Assembly (NCBI RefSeq): GCF_003931915.1
Contig: NZ_RSAA01000019.1
Coordinates: forward strand, 1-64,000
Direction: 5' to 3'
DNA from: Saccharopolyspora rhizosphaerae
GTDB lineage: Bacteria > Actinomycetota > Actinomycetes > Mycobacteriales > Pseudonocardiaceae
DNA length: 64,000 nucleotides
Every line of letters begins with the position of its first letter. The first letter of the stretch is position 1. Position numbers and translations under genes: made by a program. Positions 35,930 through 43,747 of the stretch are shown piece after piece. The notes beneath the pieces are model-generated. The model made no database searches and had not been told where the DNA came from. It saw only the letters and a list, made by a program, of their open reading frames with translations.

Positions 35930-37741
35930 GTGACCACAGCCGAGCAGGTACGCCAGGCCGTCGAGGGACTGACCATCCCCGGACTGCTGCGCCGCAACGC
36001 GCAGGAGTTCCCCGACCACCCCGCCCTCACCAGCGGGATCGGCGCGAACGCCACCACGTGGACCTGGTCCCGGCTGCGCACCGAGGTCGCCGCGTTGACC
36101 ACCGGCCTCAGCGCGCTGGGCCTGAAGCGGGGCGACCGGATGCTCATCGCGATGTCCAGGCGGCCGGAGCACTGGGTCGCCGACCTGGCCGCGATCCACA
36201 TCGGCGCGCTGCCCTGCACCACCTACGACACGCTGAGCACCGAGCAGATCCGCTTCGTCGCCCAGCACAGCAAGGCCACCGTCCTGGTCCTGGAAGGCGA
36301 GCAGCAGCTGCAGAAGTGGCGCCCGGTGCTCGGCGAACTGCCCCACCTGCGGGCCGTGGTGACGGTGGAACCGGACGTGCGGCCGGACCCGAGCTTCGTC
36401 GCCTACTCCGACTTGCGCGGCGAAACCGACCACGTGGACGCGGGTTTCGAGAAGCTCGTGGACCAGGCCGAACCGGACTCACCGCTCACCGTCGTCTACA
36501 CCTCGGGCACCACGGGCGACCCCAAAGGCGTGGTGCTCACCCACCGCAACGTCATCCACGAGTCGCTGATGCAGGACCACCTGGTCAGCGTCCCCGAGCA
36601 CCCGCGCTCGGTGGCCTACCTGCCGCTGGCCCACATCGCCGAGCGCGTGCTGGGCATCTACATGCCCACCTGCAACGCCGGTCACGTCACCCTCTGCGAG
36701 GACCAGGCGCAGCTGCTGCCGACGCTGGCCGCGGTGCGCCCGAACGGCTTCTTCGGCGTTCCCCGGGTGTGGGAGAAGCTCGCCACCGGACTGCAGGCCA
36801 AGCTCACCACGCTGCCCACCGAGCAGGCCGAGTCCATCGAGAAGGCGCGCGAGGTCGCGTTGGAGGTGTTCCGGCTGCGCTCGGCCGGTGAGGACGTGCC
36901 GGCCGACCTGGCCCGCCGGTACCAGCAGGTCGACGACGTGGCGCTGCGCCCGATCCGCTGGGCCGTCGGGCTCGACGACTGCCGGCGCGCGTTCAGCGGG
37001 GCCGCCCCCATCCCGACCGCGGTGCTGGAATTCCTCGCCAGCTTGGGACTTCCGGTCTACGAGGTGTGGGGCCTGAGCGAGACGACCGGCGCCGCAACGG
37101 TGAGCACCCCCGAGGTGTTCGCGCTCGGCTCGGTCGGGCAGCCGGGGCCGGGGGTGGAGGTCCGCGTCGCCGAGGACGGGGAGCTGGTGACGCGCGGTCC
37201 GGTGGTCTTCGCCGGGTACCTGCAGGAGGACGGCACGATCAGCCCGGCCACCGACGCCGACGGATGGCTGCCCACCGGTGACATCGGCACGGTCGACGAC
37301 CGCGGGATCGTGCGGATCACCGACCGGAAAAAGGAGATCATCATCACCGCGGGCGGCAAGAACATCGCACCGACCAAGATCGAGTCGTTGTTGCGGGCGC
37401 ACCCGCTGGTGGGCCAGGCGGTCGCGATCGGCGACGAACGCCGGTACGTGACCGCCCTGCTGGTGCTCGACGAGGAAGCCGCACCGGCGTGGGCCAAGTC
37501 GCACGGCATCGACACCACCGACCTCGACGAGCTCGCCGCGCACCCGGAGGTCCACGCCGCCCTCGAGGAGTCCGTGGCGCAGGCCAACGGGCATCTGGCC
37601 CGGGTGGAGCAGGTCAAGACCTTCCGGGTGCTGGCCGGCCCGTGGACCGCCGAGTCCGGAGAGCTGACACCGAAGCTGAGTCTGCGGCGCAAGGTCGTCG
37701 CCGAGCGCTACGCGGCCATCATCGAGGGGATGTACGCGTGA
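35930..37741 (+). CDS. Long-chain fatty acid-CoA ligase (FadD15-like)
   Basis: The 603-residue protein has the long-chain ACSL layout: WTWSRLRTEVAALTTGLSAL early on, the P-loop VVYTSGTTGDPKGVVLTH at about 183-200, YLPLAHIAERV, the linker motif VYEVWGLSETTGAATVS, DGWLPTGDIGTVDDRGIVRI near 443, and DRKKEIIITAGGKNIAP near 465 (the ACSL signature). Length matches mycobacterial FadD15. The start is GTG 35930 behind GGAGGG. It is divergent from the first mpaB-like gene and followed by a TetR regulator. It likely activates a long-chain or isoprenoid acid produced in the same regulon. Confidence 0.93.
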   Translation: MTTAEQVRQAVEGLTIPGLLRRNAQEFPDHPALTSGIGANATTWTWSRLRTEVAALTTGLSALGLKRGDRMLIAMSRRPEHWVADLAAIHIGALPCTTYDTLSTEQIRFVAQHSKATVLVLEGEQQLQKWRPVLGELPHLRAVVTVEPDVRPDPSFVAYSDLRGETDHVDAGFEKLVDQAEPDSPLTVVYTSGTTGDPKGVVLTHRNVIHESLMQDHLVSVPEHPRSVAYLPLAHIAERVLGIYMPTCNAGHVTLCEDQAQLLPTLAAVRPNGFFGVPRVWEKLATGLQAKLTTLPTEQAESIEKAREVALEVFRLRSAGEDVPADLARRYQQVDDVALRPIRWAVGLDDCRRAFSGAAPIPTAVLEFLASLGLPVYEVWGLSETTGAATVSTPEVFALGSVGQPGPGVEVRVAEDGELVTRGPVVFAGYLQEDGTISPATDADGWLPTGDIGTVDDRGIVRITDRKKEIIITAGGKNIAPTKIESLLRAHPLVGQAVAIGDERRYVTALLVLDEEAAPAWAKSHGIDTTDLDELAAHPEVHAALEESVAQANGHLARVEQVKTFRVLAGPWTAESGELTPKLSLRRKVVAERYAAIIEGMYA

Positions 37742-37797
37742 GGTATTGGCACTCCGCCAACACCGCCCGCACCGAGCGCTACCAGCACTGCTGGCCG

Positions 37798-37830
37798 TGT
37801 CAACATGACGGGTGCGGTATCTTGTTGACG
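37798..37830 (+). promoter_or_regulatory. Half-boxes TGTCAACA and TGTTGACG at the TetR promoter
   Basis: TGTCAACA (37798-37805) and TGTTGACG (37823-37830) are the arms of the regulon box in outward arrangement, 17 bp apart. They flank a possible -10 TATCTT (37818-37823). TTGACGTCAA (37825-37834) is itself a palindrome. This suggests that the TetR protein controls its own gene. Confidence 0.6.
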
Positions 37831-37858
37831 TCAAGACGGCCACAGATGAGGAGTCGGC

Positions 37859-38476
37859 ATGAACGCCCAGCGCCCGGTCCAGCGGCGACGGATGGAGCCC
37901 GACGCGCGGCGCGCCGAGATCCTGGCGGTCGCCCGCAGGCTGTTCGGCGAGGGCAGCTTCTCCACCGTGTCCACATCGGACATCGCGGCGGAAGCCGGTG
38001 TGGCGAGGGCGTTGATCAACCACTACTTCGGCAGCAAGCGCGAACTCTACTTGGAGGTCGTGCGGCAGATGCTGGTCATCCCGCCCTCGGTCTCCGAGCG
38101 GCTGCCCCCGACGACGGTCGAGGAACGGCTGTCGATCTGCGTGGACCGCTGGCTCGACGTCGTGGAGCGCAACCGGGACATGTGGTTGTCGGCGATCGGG
38201 TCGGAATCCATCGGCGACGACGAGGTCGAGCGGATCATGCTGGAAGCCGACGAGATCGCCACCGACCGGGTCCTGGAAGCGGCGATGATGAGCGACGTGA
38301 CGGTCGGCCGGGAGAAGCTGCGGGGCATGGTCCGCGCGCACAGCGCGATGCTCAAGGCCGCCTCCCGCGAGTGGCTGGTGCGCGGCAGCCTCAGCCGCAG
38401 CGACCTGCACGTGATGCTCACCCGCACTGCGCTGCACCTGGTGAACACCGTCTTCCCCGCCGTGCGCGACGACTGA
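37859..38476 (+). CDS. TetR-family regulator, likely controller of the mpaB/fadD/acd regulon
   Basis: The 205-residue protein has a TetR helix-turn-helix at about residues 15-62 (RRAEILAVARRLFGEGSFST, VSTSDIAAEAGVARALINHY, FGSKRELYLEVV). The C-terminal helical domain would bind an effector, typically an acyl-CoA in this context. The start has GAGGAG six bases upstream. It lies 117 bp after fadD and 64 bp before the mce remnant. The box TGTTGAC-N5-GTCAACA recurs at promoters on both sides, which makes this gene the natural candidate regulator. TetR genes also commonly precede or follow mce operons. Confidence 0.9.
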   Translation: MNAQRPVQRRRMEPDARRAEILAVARRLFGEGSFSTVSTSDIAAEAGVARALINHYFGSKRELYLEVVRQMLVIPPSVSERLPPTTVEERLSICVDRWLDVVERNRDMWLSAIGSESIGDDEVERIMLEADEIATDRVLEAAMMSDVTVGREKLRGMVRAHSAMLKAASREWLVRGSLSRSDLHVMLTRTALHLVNTVFPAVRDD

Positions 38477-38540
38477 CCCGGCACCGGCTCCCCGCCACTG
38501 CCTTCCCCGACCGGCTGCGGGCGGATCGAGGGAGCAGCGG

Positions 38541-39979
38541 ATGAGCCGATCCCCCGGTCCCGTCGTCGACGCCCTGCTGCAAGCCGGACTGCTGCTGGAC
38601 TTCGGTGCCCGGACGCTCGCGGCGACCACTCGCGTGCTGGCCCGGGCGCGGCTGGCCTGGCGGGAGTGCTTGCACCAGGTGCACTTCCTGGCCGCGGTGA
38701 CCACGCTGCCCGCGCTGCTGGTGACCATCCCGCTGGGCGTGGTGGTCGCGCTCAACGTCGGGTCGCTGGCCAGCCAGATCGGCGCGGAGGGCTACGGCGG
38801 AGCCGTGGTGGCCTTCGTGGTGGTCGGCCAGGCCGCTCCCCTGGTCTGCGCGCTGATGATCGCCGGCATCGGCGGCTCGGCGATGTGCGCCGACCTGGGG
38901 GCGCGCACCATCCGCGAGGAGATCGACGCGCTCGAGGTGATGGGCGTGCACGCGGTCGAGCGGCTGGTCTGGTGGTGCCCCGGGTGATCGCGGCCGTGGT
39001 ATCCACGGTGCTGCTGGCCTGCATCGTGATGCTGGTCGGCATCGGCACCACCTACCTCTTCCAGGTCCTGGTCCTGGGCGCCTCGCCGGGGATGTTCCTG
39101 CAGACGCTGGTGCAGTACTCGCGGGTGCCCGACTTCGTGATGGCGCTGGTCAAAGCCGCGGCGTTCGCCGTGCTCACCGCGCTGGTGGCGTGCTTCAAAG
39201 GGCTGACCGCCAAGGGCGGACCCGGTGGTGTGGCCAACGCGGTGAACGAGGCCGTGGTGATCTGCTTCGTGTGCGTGTTCATCGCCAACACCGAGCTGAC
39301 CCGGATCCTGGACAACAGCGCCGAACTGCTGCGCACGAGCCGCGAGAGCGTGCCGCAGCTGCGGCGAGCGCTGGACAACGGGCGGACCTTCGTCGGTCCG
39401 AACGGCGAGCAGGGCGACCGGCTGCGCGTGCTCGCGGCGAACCTGCGGTCGCTGACCGACCAGGCGCGCGCCGACGAACCGCAGGTCAGATCACTGCTGG
39501 CCACCGCACCCGAGACCACGCGGCAGGTCGCGCGGCTGATGGCCGACAACGAGCCGTCGGTGGCCGCGCTGCTCGGCAACCTCGTCACCACCGGCCAGAT
39601 CGTCAGCGTCCGCGGACCCGCGATGCAGCACGCCCTGGTGACGCTCCCCGGCACGTTCGGCGGCCTGGGGCGCATCGTGCACGGCGACACCGCCGACTTC
39701 GACCTGGTCCTCAGCCAGGGCCCGGCGTGCGTCACGGCCGTCGAGCGGCGCTCGCCGACCGACACCGAAGCCCGCGAGCCCTCGCTGGACCAGCACTGCC
39801 CCGGCGACGAGCAGCGGAGGGGCCAGCGGGGCGCGGCCAACGCACCACGCCCGATGGGCACCTACGACACCGCCACCGGTGACACCGGCGCCGGCTTCAG
39901 CCTCGGCAGCTCCGGCGGGCAGCGCGACGTGCTCGGCTCCCGTTCCTGGTACTCGATCCCGTTGCAAGGAGTCCGATGA
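38541..39979 (+). pseudogene. Mce operon remnant: frameshifted YrbE permease fused to the C-terminal part of an Mce protein
   Basis: The N-terminal part (38541-38968) encodes a YrbE/MlaE-type permease: LHQVHFLAAVTTLPALLVTI, SQIGAEGYGGAVVAFVVVGQ, IREEIDALEVMGVHAVERL. A 5-bp tandem duplication, CTGGT CTGGT at 38964-38973, breaks the frame. The permease then continues in another frame as VVPRVIAAVVSTVLL, KGLTAKGGPGGVANAVNEAV, CVFIAN to about 39290. Immediately after, the same frame runs into the tail of an Mce protein: ILDNSAELLRTSRESVPQLR, LADNEPSVAALLGNLVTTGQ, SLGSSGGQRDVLGSRSWYSI. A normal locus has two yrbE and six mce genes; nearly all of that is missing, so a large internal deletion joined first and last parts. 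The transporter cannot work. Confidence 0.85.
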
Positions 39980-40524
39980 TGACCGACACCGAGTCCACCA
40001 CCGGCGCCGGACCCGACAGCCCGGGACTGCTGCGGCGCGGCGCGACGTCCCTGCGGCGTCCCCGGGTCCTCGTCGTCGCGGTGGTCGCCGTGGTGCTGCT
40101 GGGCGCGTTGACCTCCACCGGCCTGCGGCTGCGCGAGCACGTCGCGGACGAGTCGGCCCGCGCGTCCGCGCTGGAGGCCGCCACGCGCTACGCGACGGAC
40201 CTGTCGACCTACGACCACCGCCACCTGGACGCCCACTTCGCGGCGGTCACGGCCCACGCGCACGGCCAGTTCGCCCAGCAGTACAAGCAGGTCAGCGCGA
40301 GCCTCACGGAGCTGATCCGGCAGAACGAGGCCCTCTCGCAGGGCACGGTCCTCACCTCGGCCGCGGTCGAGGCCGATCAGGACCGCGCGGTCATCGCGCT
40401 GTTCGTCGACCAGGAGGTCACCAACAAGAACACCCCGCAACCGCGCCTCGACCGGAACCGGATGCGGATGACCCTGGTCCGCCAGGACGACCGCTGGCTC
40501 ATCGACGGGATCGAACTCCTCTGA
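39976..40524 (+). CDS. Mce-associated membrane protein
   Basis: The 182-residue protein has a basic N-terminal region, one membrane helix (about residues 33-52, VLVVAVVAVVLLGALTSTG) and an extracytoplasmic domain of the Mas type: ALEAATRYATDLSTYDHRHL, AQQYKQVSASLTELIRQNEA, TSAAVEADQDRAVIALFVDQ and a final RMTLVRQDDRWLIDGIELL. Such proteins stabilise Mce lipid importers of mycobacteria and relatives. The start is ATG 39976 (or 39979) behind AAGGAG, overlapping the stop of the Mce tail. The gene is intact although the mce genes before it are destroyed, so it may be an orphan on its way to decay. Confidence 0.87.
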   Translation: MMTDTESTTGAGPDSPGLLRRGATSLRRPRVLVVAVVAVVLLGALTSTGLRLREHVADESARASALEAATRYATDLSTYDHRHLDAHFAAVTAHAHGQFAQQYKQVSASLTELIRQNEALSQGTVLTSAAVEADQDRAVIALFVDQEVTNKNTPQPRLDRNRMRMTLVRQDDRWLIDGIELL

Positions 40525-40732
40525 CGCGAGGATTCCCAGGCCGGGGGTCCCACTGGCGCCTCTCCGGGGTGGAAGCGCCTCGCGGCGGTCGAGATCCTCA
40601 CCGGGGAGCGGTGTTTCCGGTTGGTTGGTCCCGCTTCCTCGGCGCGGAAGAGGAGTCGCACGTGGAACCCGTGCTGGAGGCGGGCTTCCACGCGTCCTGC
40701 GCGACGTTGCCGGGTAGCACCGCGCCTGGAGG

Positions 40733-40774
40733 CCGGGTGGGGGGAGGTTCCCGCTGGAACCTCCCCCCACCCGG
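40733..40774. terminator. Perfect 19-bp hairpin between convergent genes
   Basis: Arms 40733-40751 and 40756-40774 are exact reverse complements, with a CGCT loop. The stem begins CCGGGTGGGGGGAGG. It ends 2 bp before the stop codon of the leftward acyl-CoA dehydrogenase gene and lies about 210 bp after the rightward Mce-associated gene, so it is probably a bidirectional terminator. The remaining part of 40525-40776 holds no gene. Confidence 0.85.
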
Positions 40775-40776
40775 AG

Positions 40777-41919
40777 TCAGAGACCGTAGGTCTTGCCGAT
40801 GATGTCGCGCTGGATCTCGCTGGTGCCGCCGTAGACCGTGGAGACCACGGTGGAGCGCAGCATCGACTCCATGCCGTACTCGGTGGCGTAGCCGTAGCCG
40901 CCGAGCATCTGCATGCCCTCCAGGGACACGTGCTTGGCGAGCTCGGTGCTCTTGAGCTTGACCATCGACGCCTCGCGGGCGAAGACCTTGCCTGGCTCGC
41001 GGTCGATGGCCGCGGCGACGCTGTAGAGCAGCAGCTGCGCGCACTCGATCTCGGTGGCCATGTCGGCGATGCGGTGCTTGAGCGCCTGGAACGACCCGAT
41101 CGGCTTGCCGAACTGCTCGCGCTGCTTGACGTACTCCACGGTGTCGTCGAAGGCGCGGCGTGCGACGCCGACCATGTTGGCGCCCAGGATCATCCGCTCC
41201 AGGTTCAGCCCGGCCATCAGCTGCGTCCACGCCTCGCCGACCGTGCCGACCACCGCGGAGTCGGGCAGGAAGCAGTCGGTGAAGTACAGGTCGTTGACCT
41301 CGCGGCCGCCCATCGTCTCGATGCCGCTGATCTGCAGCCCGTCGACGTCGGTGGGCACCGTGAACTGGGTCAGCCCGCGGTGCTTGGAGTCCTCCTGGGA
41401 GGTGCGCGCGATCAGCAGGACGTGGTCGGCGATGTGGGCGTTGGAGCACCAGGTCTTCTGCCCGTTGATCACCCAGCCGCCGTCGACCTTCTCCGCCCGG
41501 CAGGTCAGCGCGCCCAGGTCGGAGCCGGCCCCCGGCTCGGACATCGAGATGGCCTCGACCCGTCCGCGGGCGACGCCTTCGAGCACCGCGCGCTTCTGCT
41601 CCTCCGAAGCGAACTTCTCGTAGCCGGCGGCGGAGATGATCGTGGTCGCGAAGCCGCTCATCGGCACCCGGCCGTAGGCTGTCTCCTCCAGGAACAGGCA
41701 CAGCTCGGTCATGCCCTGCCCCGCCCCGCCGTACTCCTCGGGCAGGTAGATGCCGAGCCAGCCGAGCTCGGCCATCTTCGCGTAGAGCTCCTGGTTGTGC
41801 GGCTCGGCGCCGTTGGCGGTGAGCTTGTCCCGCTGCTCCTTGGTGCCGCACTCGCGGCGGCAGAACTCGCCGACGGCGTCGACCAGGTCGCTCTGCTCAT
41901 CGGTCAGGACTCTTGGCAT
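40777..41919 (-). CDS. Acyl-CoA dehydrogenase
   Basis: The 380-residue flavoprotein has the standard three domains: LPEEYGGAGQGMTELCLFLE in the helical N-domain, AISMSEPGAGSDLGALTCRA and GWVINGQKTWCSNAHIADHV in the middle, and YVKQREQFGKPIGSFQALKH plus YGGTSEIQRDIIGKTYG in the C-domain. The position of the catalytic glutamate in MCAD-type enzymes (YEGT) is glycine here. Many actinobacterial enzymes use a glutamate from another loop, so this does not mean loss of activity. The start has GGAGGGCACACGCC upstream. A TGTTGTC-N5-GTCAACA box covers its promoter, which puts it in the TetR regulon. Confidence 0.93.
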   Translation of the reverse strand: MPRVLTDEQSDLVDAVGEFCRRECGTKEQRDKLTANGAEPHNQELYAKMAELGWLGIYLPEEYGGAGQGMTELCLFLEETAYGRVPMSGFATTIISAAGYEKFASEEQKRAVLEGVARGRVEAISMSEPGAGSDLGALTCRAEKVDGGWVINGQKTWCSNAHIADHVLLIARTSQEDSKHRGLTQFTVPTDVDGLQISGIETMGGREVNDLYFTDCFLPDSAVVGTVGEAWTQLMAGLNLERMILGANMVGVARRAFDDTVEYVKQREQFGKPIGSFQALKHRIADMATEIECAQLLLYSVAAAIDREPGKVFAREASMVKLKSTELAKHVSLEGMQMLGGYGYATEYGMESMLRSTVVSTVYGGTSEIQRDIIGKTYGL

Positions 41920-41976
41920 GGCGTGTGCCCTCCACGGACTGTGCGCGCGAAACGGTTCTCGCGGAGTGTGGCGACA

Positions 41977-42087
41977 CTGTTGTCAGTCTGTCAACAAGTC
42001 ACGCCGGTGCCACCCGGTCGTTCACTCGATTCCCGCTCTCGCAAGCTATTACGGACTGTTGACCCGTGCACAACAAGCCATTACGTT
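41977..42087. promoter_or_regulatory. Divergent promoter with two more TGTTGAC-N5-GTCAACA-type boxes
   Basis: TGTTGTC-AGTCT-GTCAACA (41977-41995) has one mismatch and overlaps the leftward -35 TTGACA of the acyl-CoA dehydrogenase. TGTTGAC-CCGTG-CACAACA (42057-42075) contains the rightward -35 TTGACC (42059-42064), which with a 17-bp spacer and -10 TACGTT (42082-42087) forms a good promoter for the second mpaB-like gene. The layout repeats that of the 35.8-kb divergon, where mpaB and an acyl-CoA enzyme are also divergent. Confidence 0.8.
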
Positions 42088-42122
42088 CGAGCCGTCGACC
42101 GCAGTTGGGGAGGTAGCTGGAG

Positions 42123-43016
42123 ATGCGGCGTTTCGACCGCCTGAAGACGATCCTCGCGATGGACCCCGAGAAGGACTGCGACGAGGTCTACCGACTGCTC
42201 TCCCAGTACGAGTTCCCCTGGGACTTCACCCGCTCGCTCGAGCTCGCGCTGTTCCGCACCTACGCGGTCCCGACGATCGGACGGCTGCTTGACCGCACCG
42301 GCGAGTTCACCCGCTGCACGCAGAAGCGGTACGACGACACCGTCCTGGTGCTCTACGAGATCCTCATCCCCGGGTCGGAGCGCTCCCGGGAGCGGGCGCT
42401 GGACCACCTCAACCAGCTCCACTGGCGCTACCGGATCAGCAACGAGGACTACCTCTACACGCTCGCGACCTTCGTGGTCATGCCGGTGCGCTGGATCAAC
42501 GAGTTCGGCTGGCGCGAGCTGCACCCCCGGGAGATCCGCGCGTTGACGGCGGTGTGGCGCCGGATGGGCGAGGGCATGCGCATCGAGGGGATGCCGGAAA
42601 CCTACGAGGGTTTCGAGCGCCTGCTCGACGACTACGAGCGCGAGCGGTTCGCCTTCGACGAGGGCAGCCGGCGCGTCGCGGACTCGACCATGCGCCTGTT
42701 CGGCTCCTGGTTCCCGCGCCCGCTATCAGCGCCGGTCAGCGACGCCACGCGGCTGCTGATGGACCCGCACCTGCTCGAGGCCCTGGAACTCCCCCGCCCG
42801 CCCGAAGTCGCCCGCCGCGCGGTGCGCCTGGCGCTGAAGGCACGGGGCGGGCTCCTCCGCCTCGGACCGCCGCGTGCCGACTCGAAACCGGTCACACCCC
42901 GCCCGCGCAGCTACCCGCGCGGCTACCAGCTGGACGAGCTCGGACCAGACTCGTTTCACCGCAACCCCACTCGGCGCGACGCGCCACCGCCGGTGCGTTG
43001 CCCGGTACCAGGCTGA
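42123..43016 (+). CDS. Second MpaB/DUF2236-family oxygenase-like protein
   Basis: The 297-residue protein resembles the fungal MpaB branch more than the first copy. Features include FPWDFTRSLELALFRTYAVP near residue 30, RYDDTVLVLYEILIPGSERS near 75, HLNQLHWRYRISNEDYLYTL near 100 (candidate heme-ligand histidines), and ATFVVMPVRWINEFGWREL. The C-terminal 60 residues are basic, proline-rich and probably disordered. The start has GGGAGG upstream. Its promoter carries the shared TetR box and it is divergent from an acyl-CoA dehydrogenase gene. A role in oxidative cleavage of an isoprenoid side chain followed by beta-oxidation is inferred from family and context. Confidence 0.82.
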   Translation: MRRFDRLKTILAMDPEKDCDEVYRLLSQYEFPWDFTRSLELALFRTYAVPTIGRLLDRTGEFTRCTQKRYDDTVLVLYEILIPGSERSRERALDHLNQLHWRYRISNEDYLYTLATFVVMPVRWINEFGWRELHPREIRALTAVWRRMGEGMRIEGMPETYEGFERLLDDYERERFAFDEGSRRVADSTMRLFGSWFPRPLSAPVSDATRLLMDPHLLEALELPRPPEVARRAVRLALKARGGLLRLGPPRADSKPVTPRPRSYPRGYQLDELGPDSFHRNPTRRDAPPPVRCPVPG

Positions 43017-43031
43017 GGAAGCGGCGAGCGC

Positions 43032-43691
43032 TCACGCGAGCAGCTCACGGACGACCGTCGGCAGGTCGTCGGCGGTGACGTCGGCGGGGTCGAAGGTCGG
43101 GTTGTAGCGCCCTTCGAGGCGGCTGACCCAGCCGGTCCGCAGGCCCGCTCGCGCGGCTCCGTGGCAGTCCCACGCGTGGGCGGCGACGAGCGCGACCTGG
43201 CTCGCCTCGAGCCCGAGCCGGTCCACGGCGTAGCGGTAGGCGCCCGGAGCGGGCTTCCAGATGCCCACGTCGGCGCAGGACAAGACCGCTTCGACGTGCT
43301 CGGACAGGCCGTTGTGGGCGAAGAACCCGCTGATCGTCTCCGCCGAGCCGGTGGTCAGCCCGACCACGCGCACACCCGCGGCGCGCAGCTCCTCCAGCGC
43401 GGGGCGCACGTCGTCGTGCGCCGGGAAGCGGTCCCACCCGGCGAGCACGTGGTCGACCGTCGCCTGGTCGACCTCCGCAGCGGTGACGTCGCGCAACGCG
43501 GCAGCGGCGATCTCGTCGAACTCGCGGTAACCGCCCGCGGCGGCGAGCGCCACCCCGTCCCGCACCGCCCGCGCGAACCACGGGTCGAACAGCTCCGCGG
43601 GGAGTCCACGCTCGGCCAGGCGGCCGGGGACCTCCTCCAGCGACATCAGGGTTTCCACGACGTCGAACGCGACGGCTTCGAGCTTCGGCAC
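43032..43691 (-). CDS. HAD-superfamily hydrolase, 2-haloacid dehalogenase-like
   Basis: The 219-residue protein has the L-2-haloacid dehalogenase layout: nucleophile Asp10 in AVAFDVVETLMSL, LTTGSAETISGFFAHNGL with the Ser/Thr motif II, IWKPAPGAYRYAVDRLGL with the motif III lysine, and LVAAHAWDCHGAARAGL with the acidic motif. Dehalogenases usually have DVNGT or DVYGT after the nucleophile; here it is DVVET, so halide release is not assured and phosphatase activity is possible. The GTG start is preceded by GGAGGAGCC. It is divergent from a TetR gene across a shared 28-bp palindrome and is probably repressed by it. Confidence 0.85.
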   Translation of the reverse strand: MPKLEAVAFDVVETLMSLEEVPGRLAERGLPAELFDPWFARAVRDGVALAAAGGYREFDEIAAAALRDVTAAEVDQATVDHVLAGWDRFPAHDDVRPALEELRAAGVRVVGLTTGSAETISGFFAHNGLSEHVEAVLSCADVGIWKPAPGAYRYAVDRLGLEASQVALVAAHAWDCHGAARAGLRTGWVSRLEGRYNPTFDPADVTADDLPTVVRELLA

Positions 43692-43708
43692 GGCTCCTCC
43701 AGCGGCAG

Positions 43709-43736
43709 AACGGTCGTTCTAGGTAGAACGACCGTT
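43709..43736. promoter_or_regulatory. 28-bp TetR operator between HAD and TetR genes
   Basis: A 13-bp arm (AACGGTCGTTCTA, 43709-43721) and its exact reverse complement (43724-43736) flank a GG centre. Each arm also contains a smaller dyad of the form GAACG-N2-CGTT, so two TetR dimers could bind side by side. The palindrome lies 18 bp from the HAD start and 12 bp from the TetR start and must overlap both promoters. Confidence 0.88.
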
Positions 43737-43747
43737 ACACTAGCCGC

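Noticed and set aside
38541..39979. YrbE-Mce as a genuine functional fusion protein
   Set aside because: The permease part itself is out of frame after the 5-bp duplication, and the Mce part lacks its N-terminal MCE domain, so a functional fusion is unlikely.
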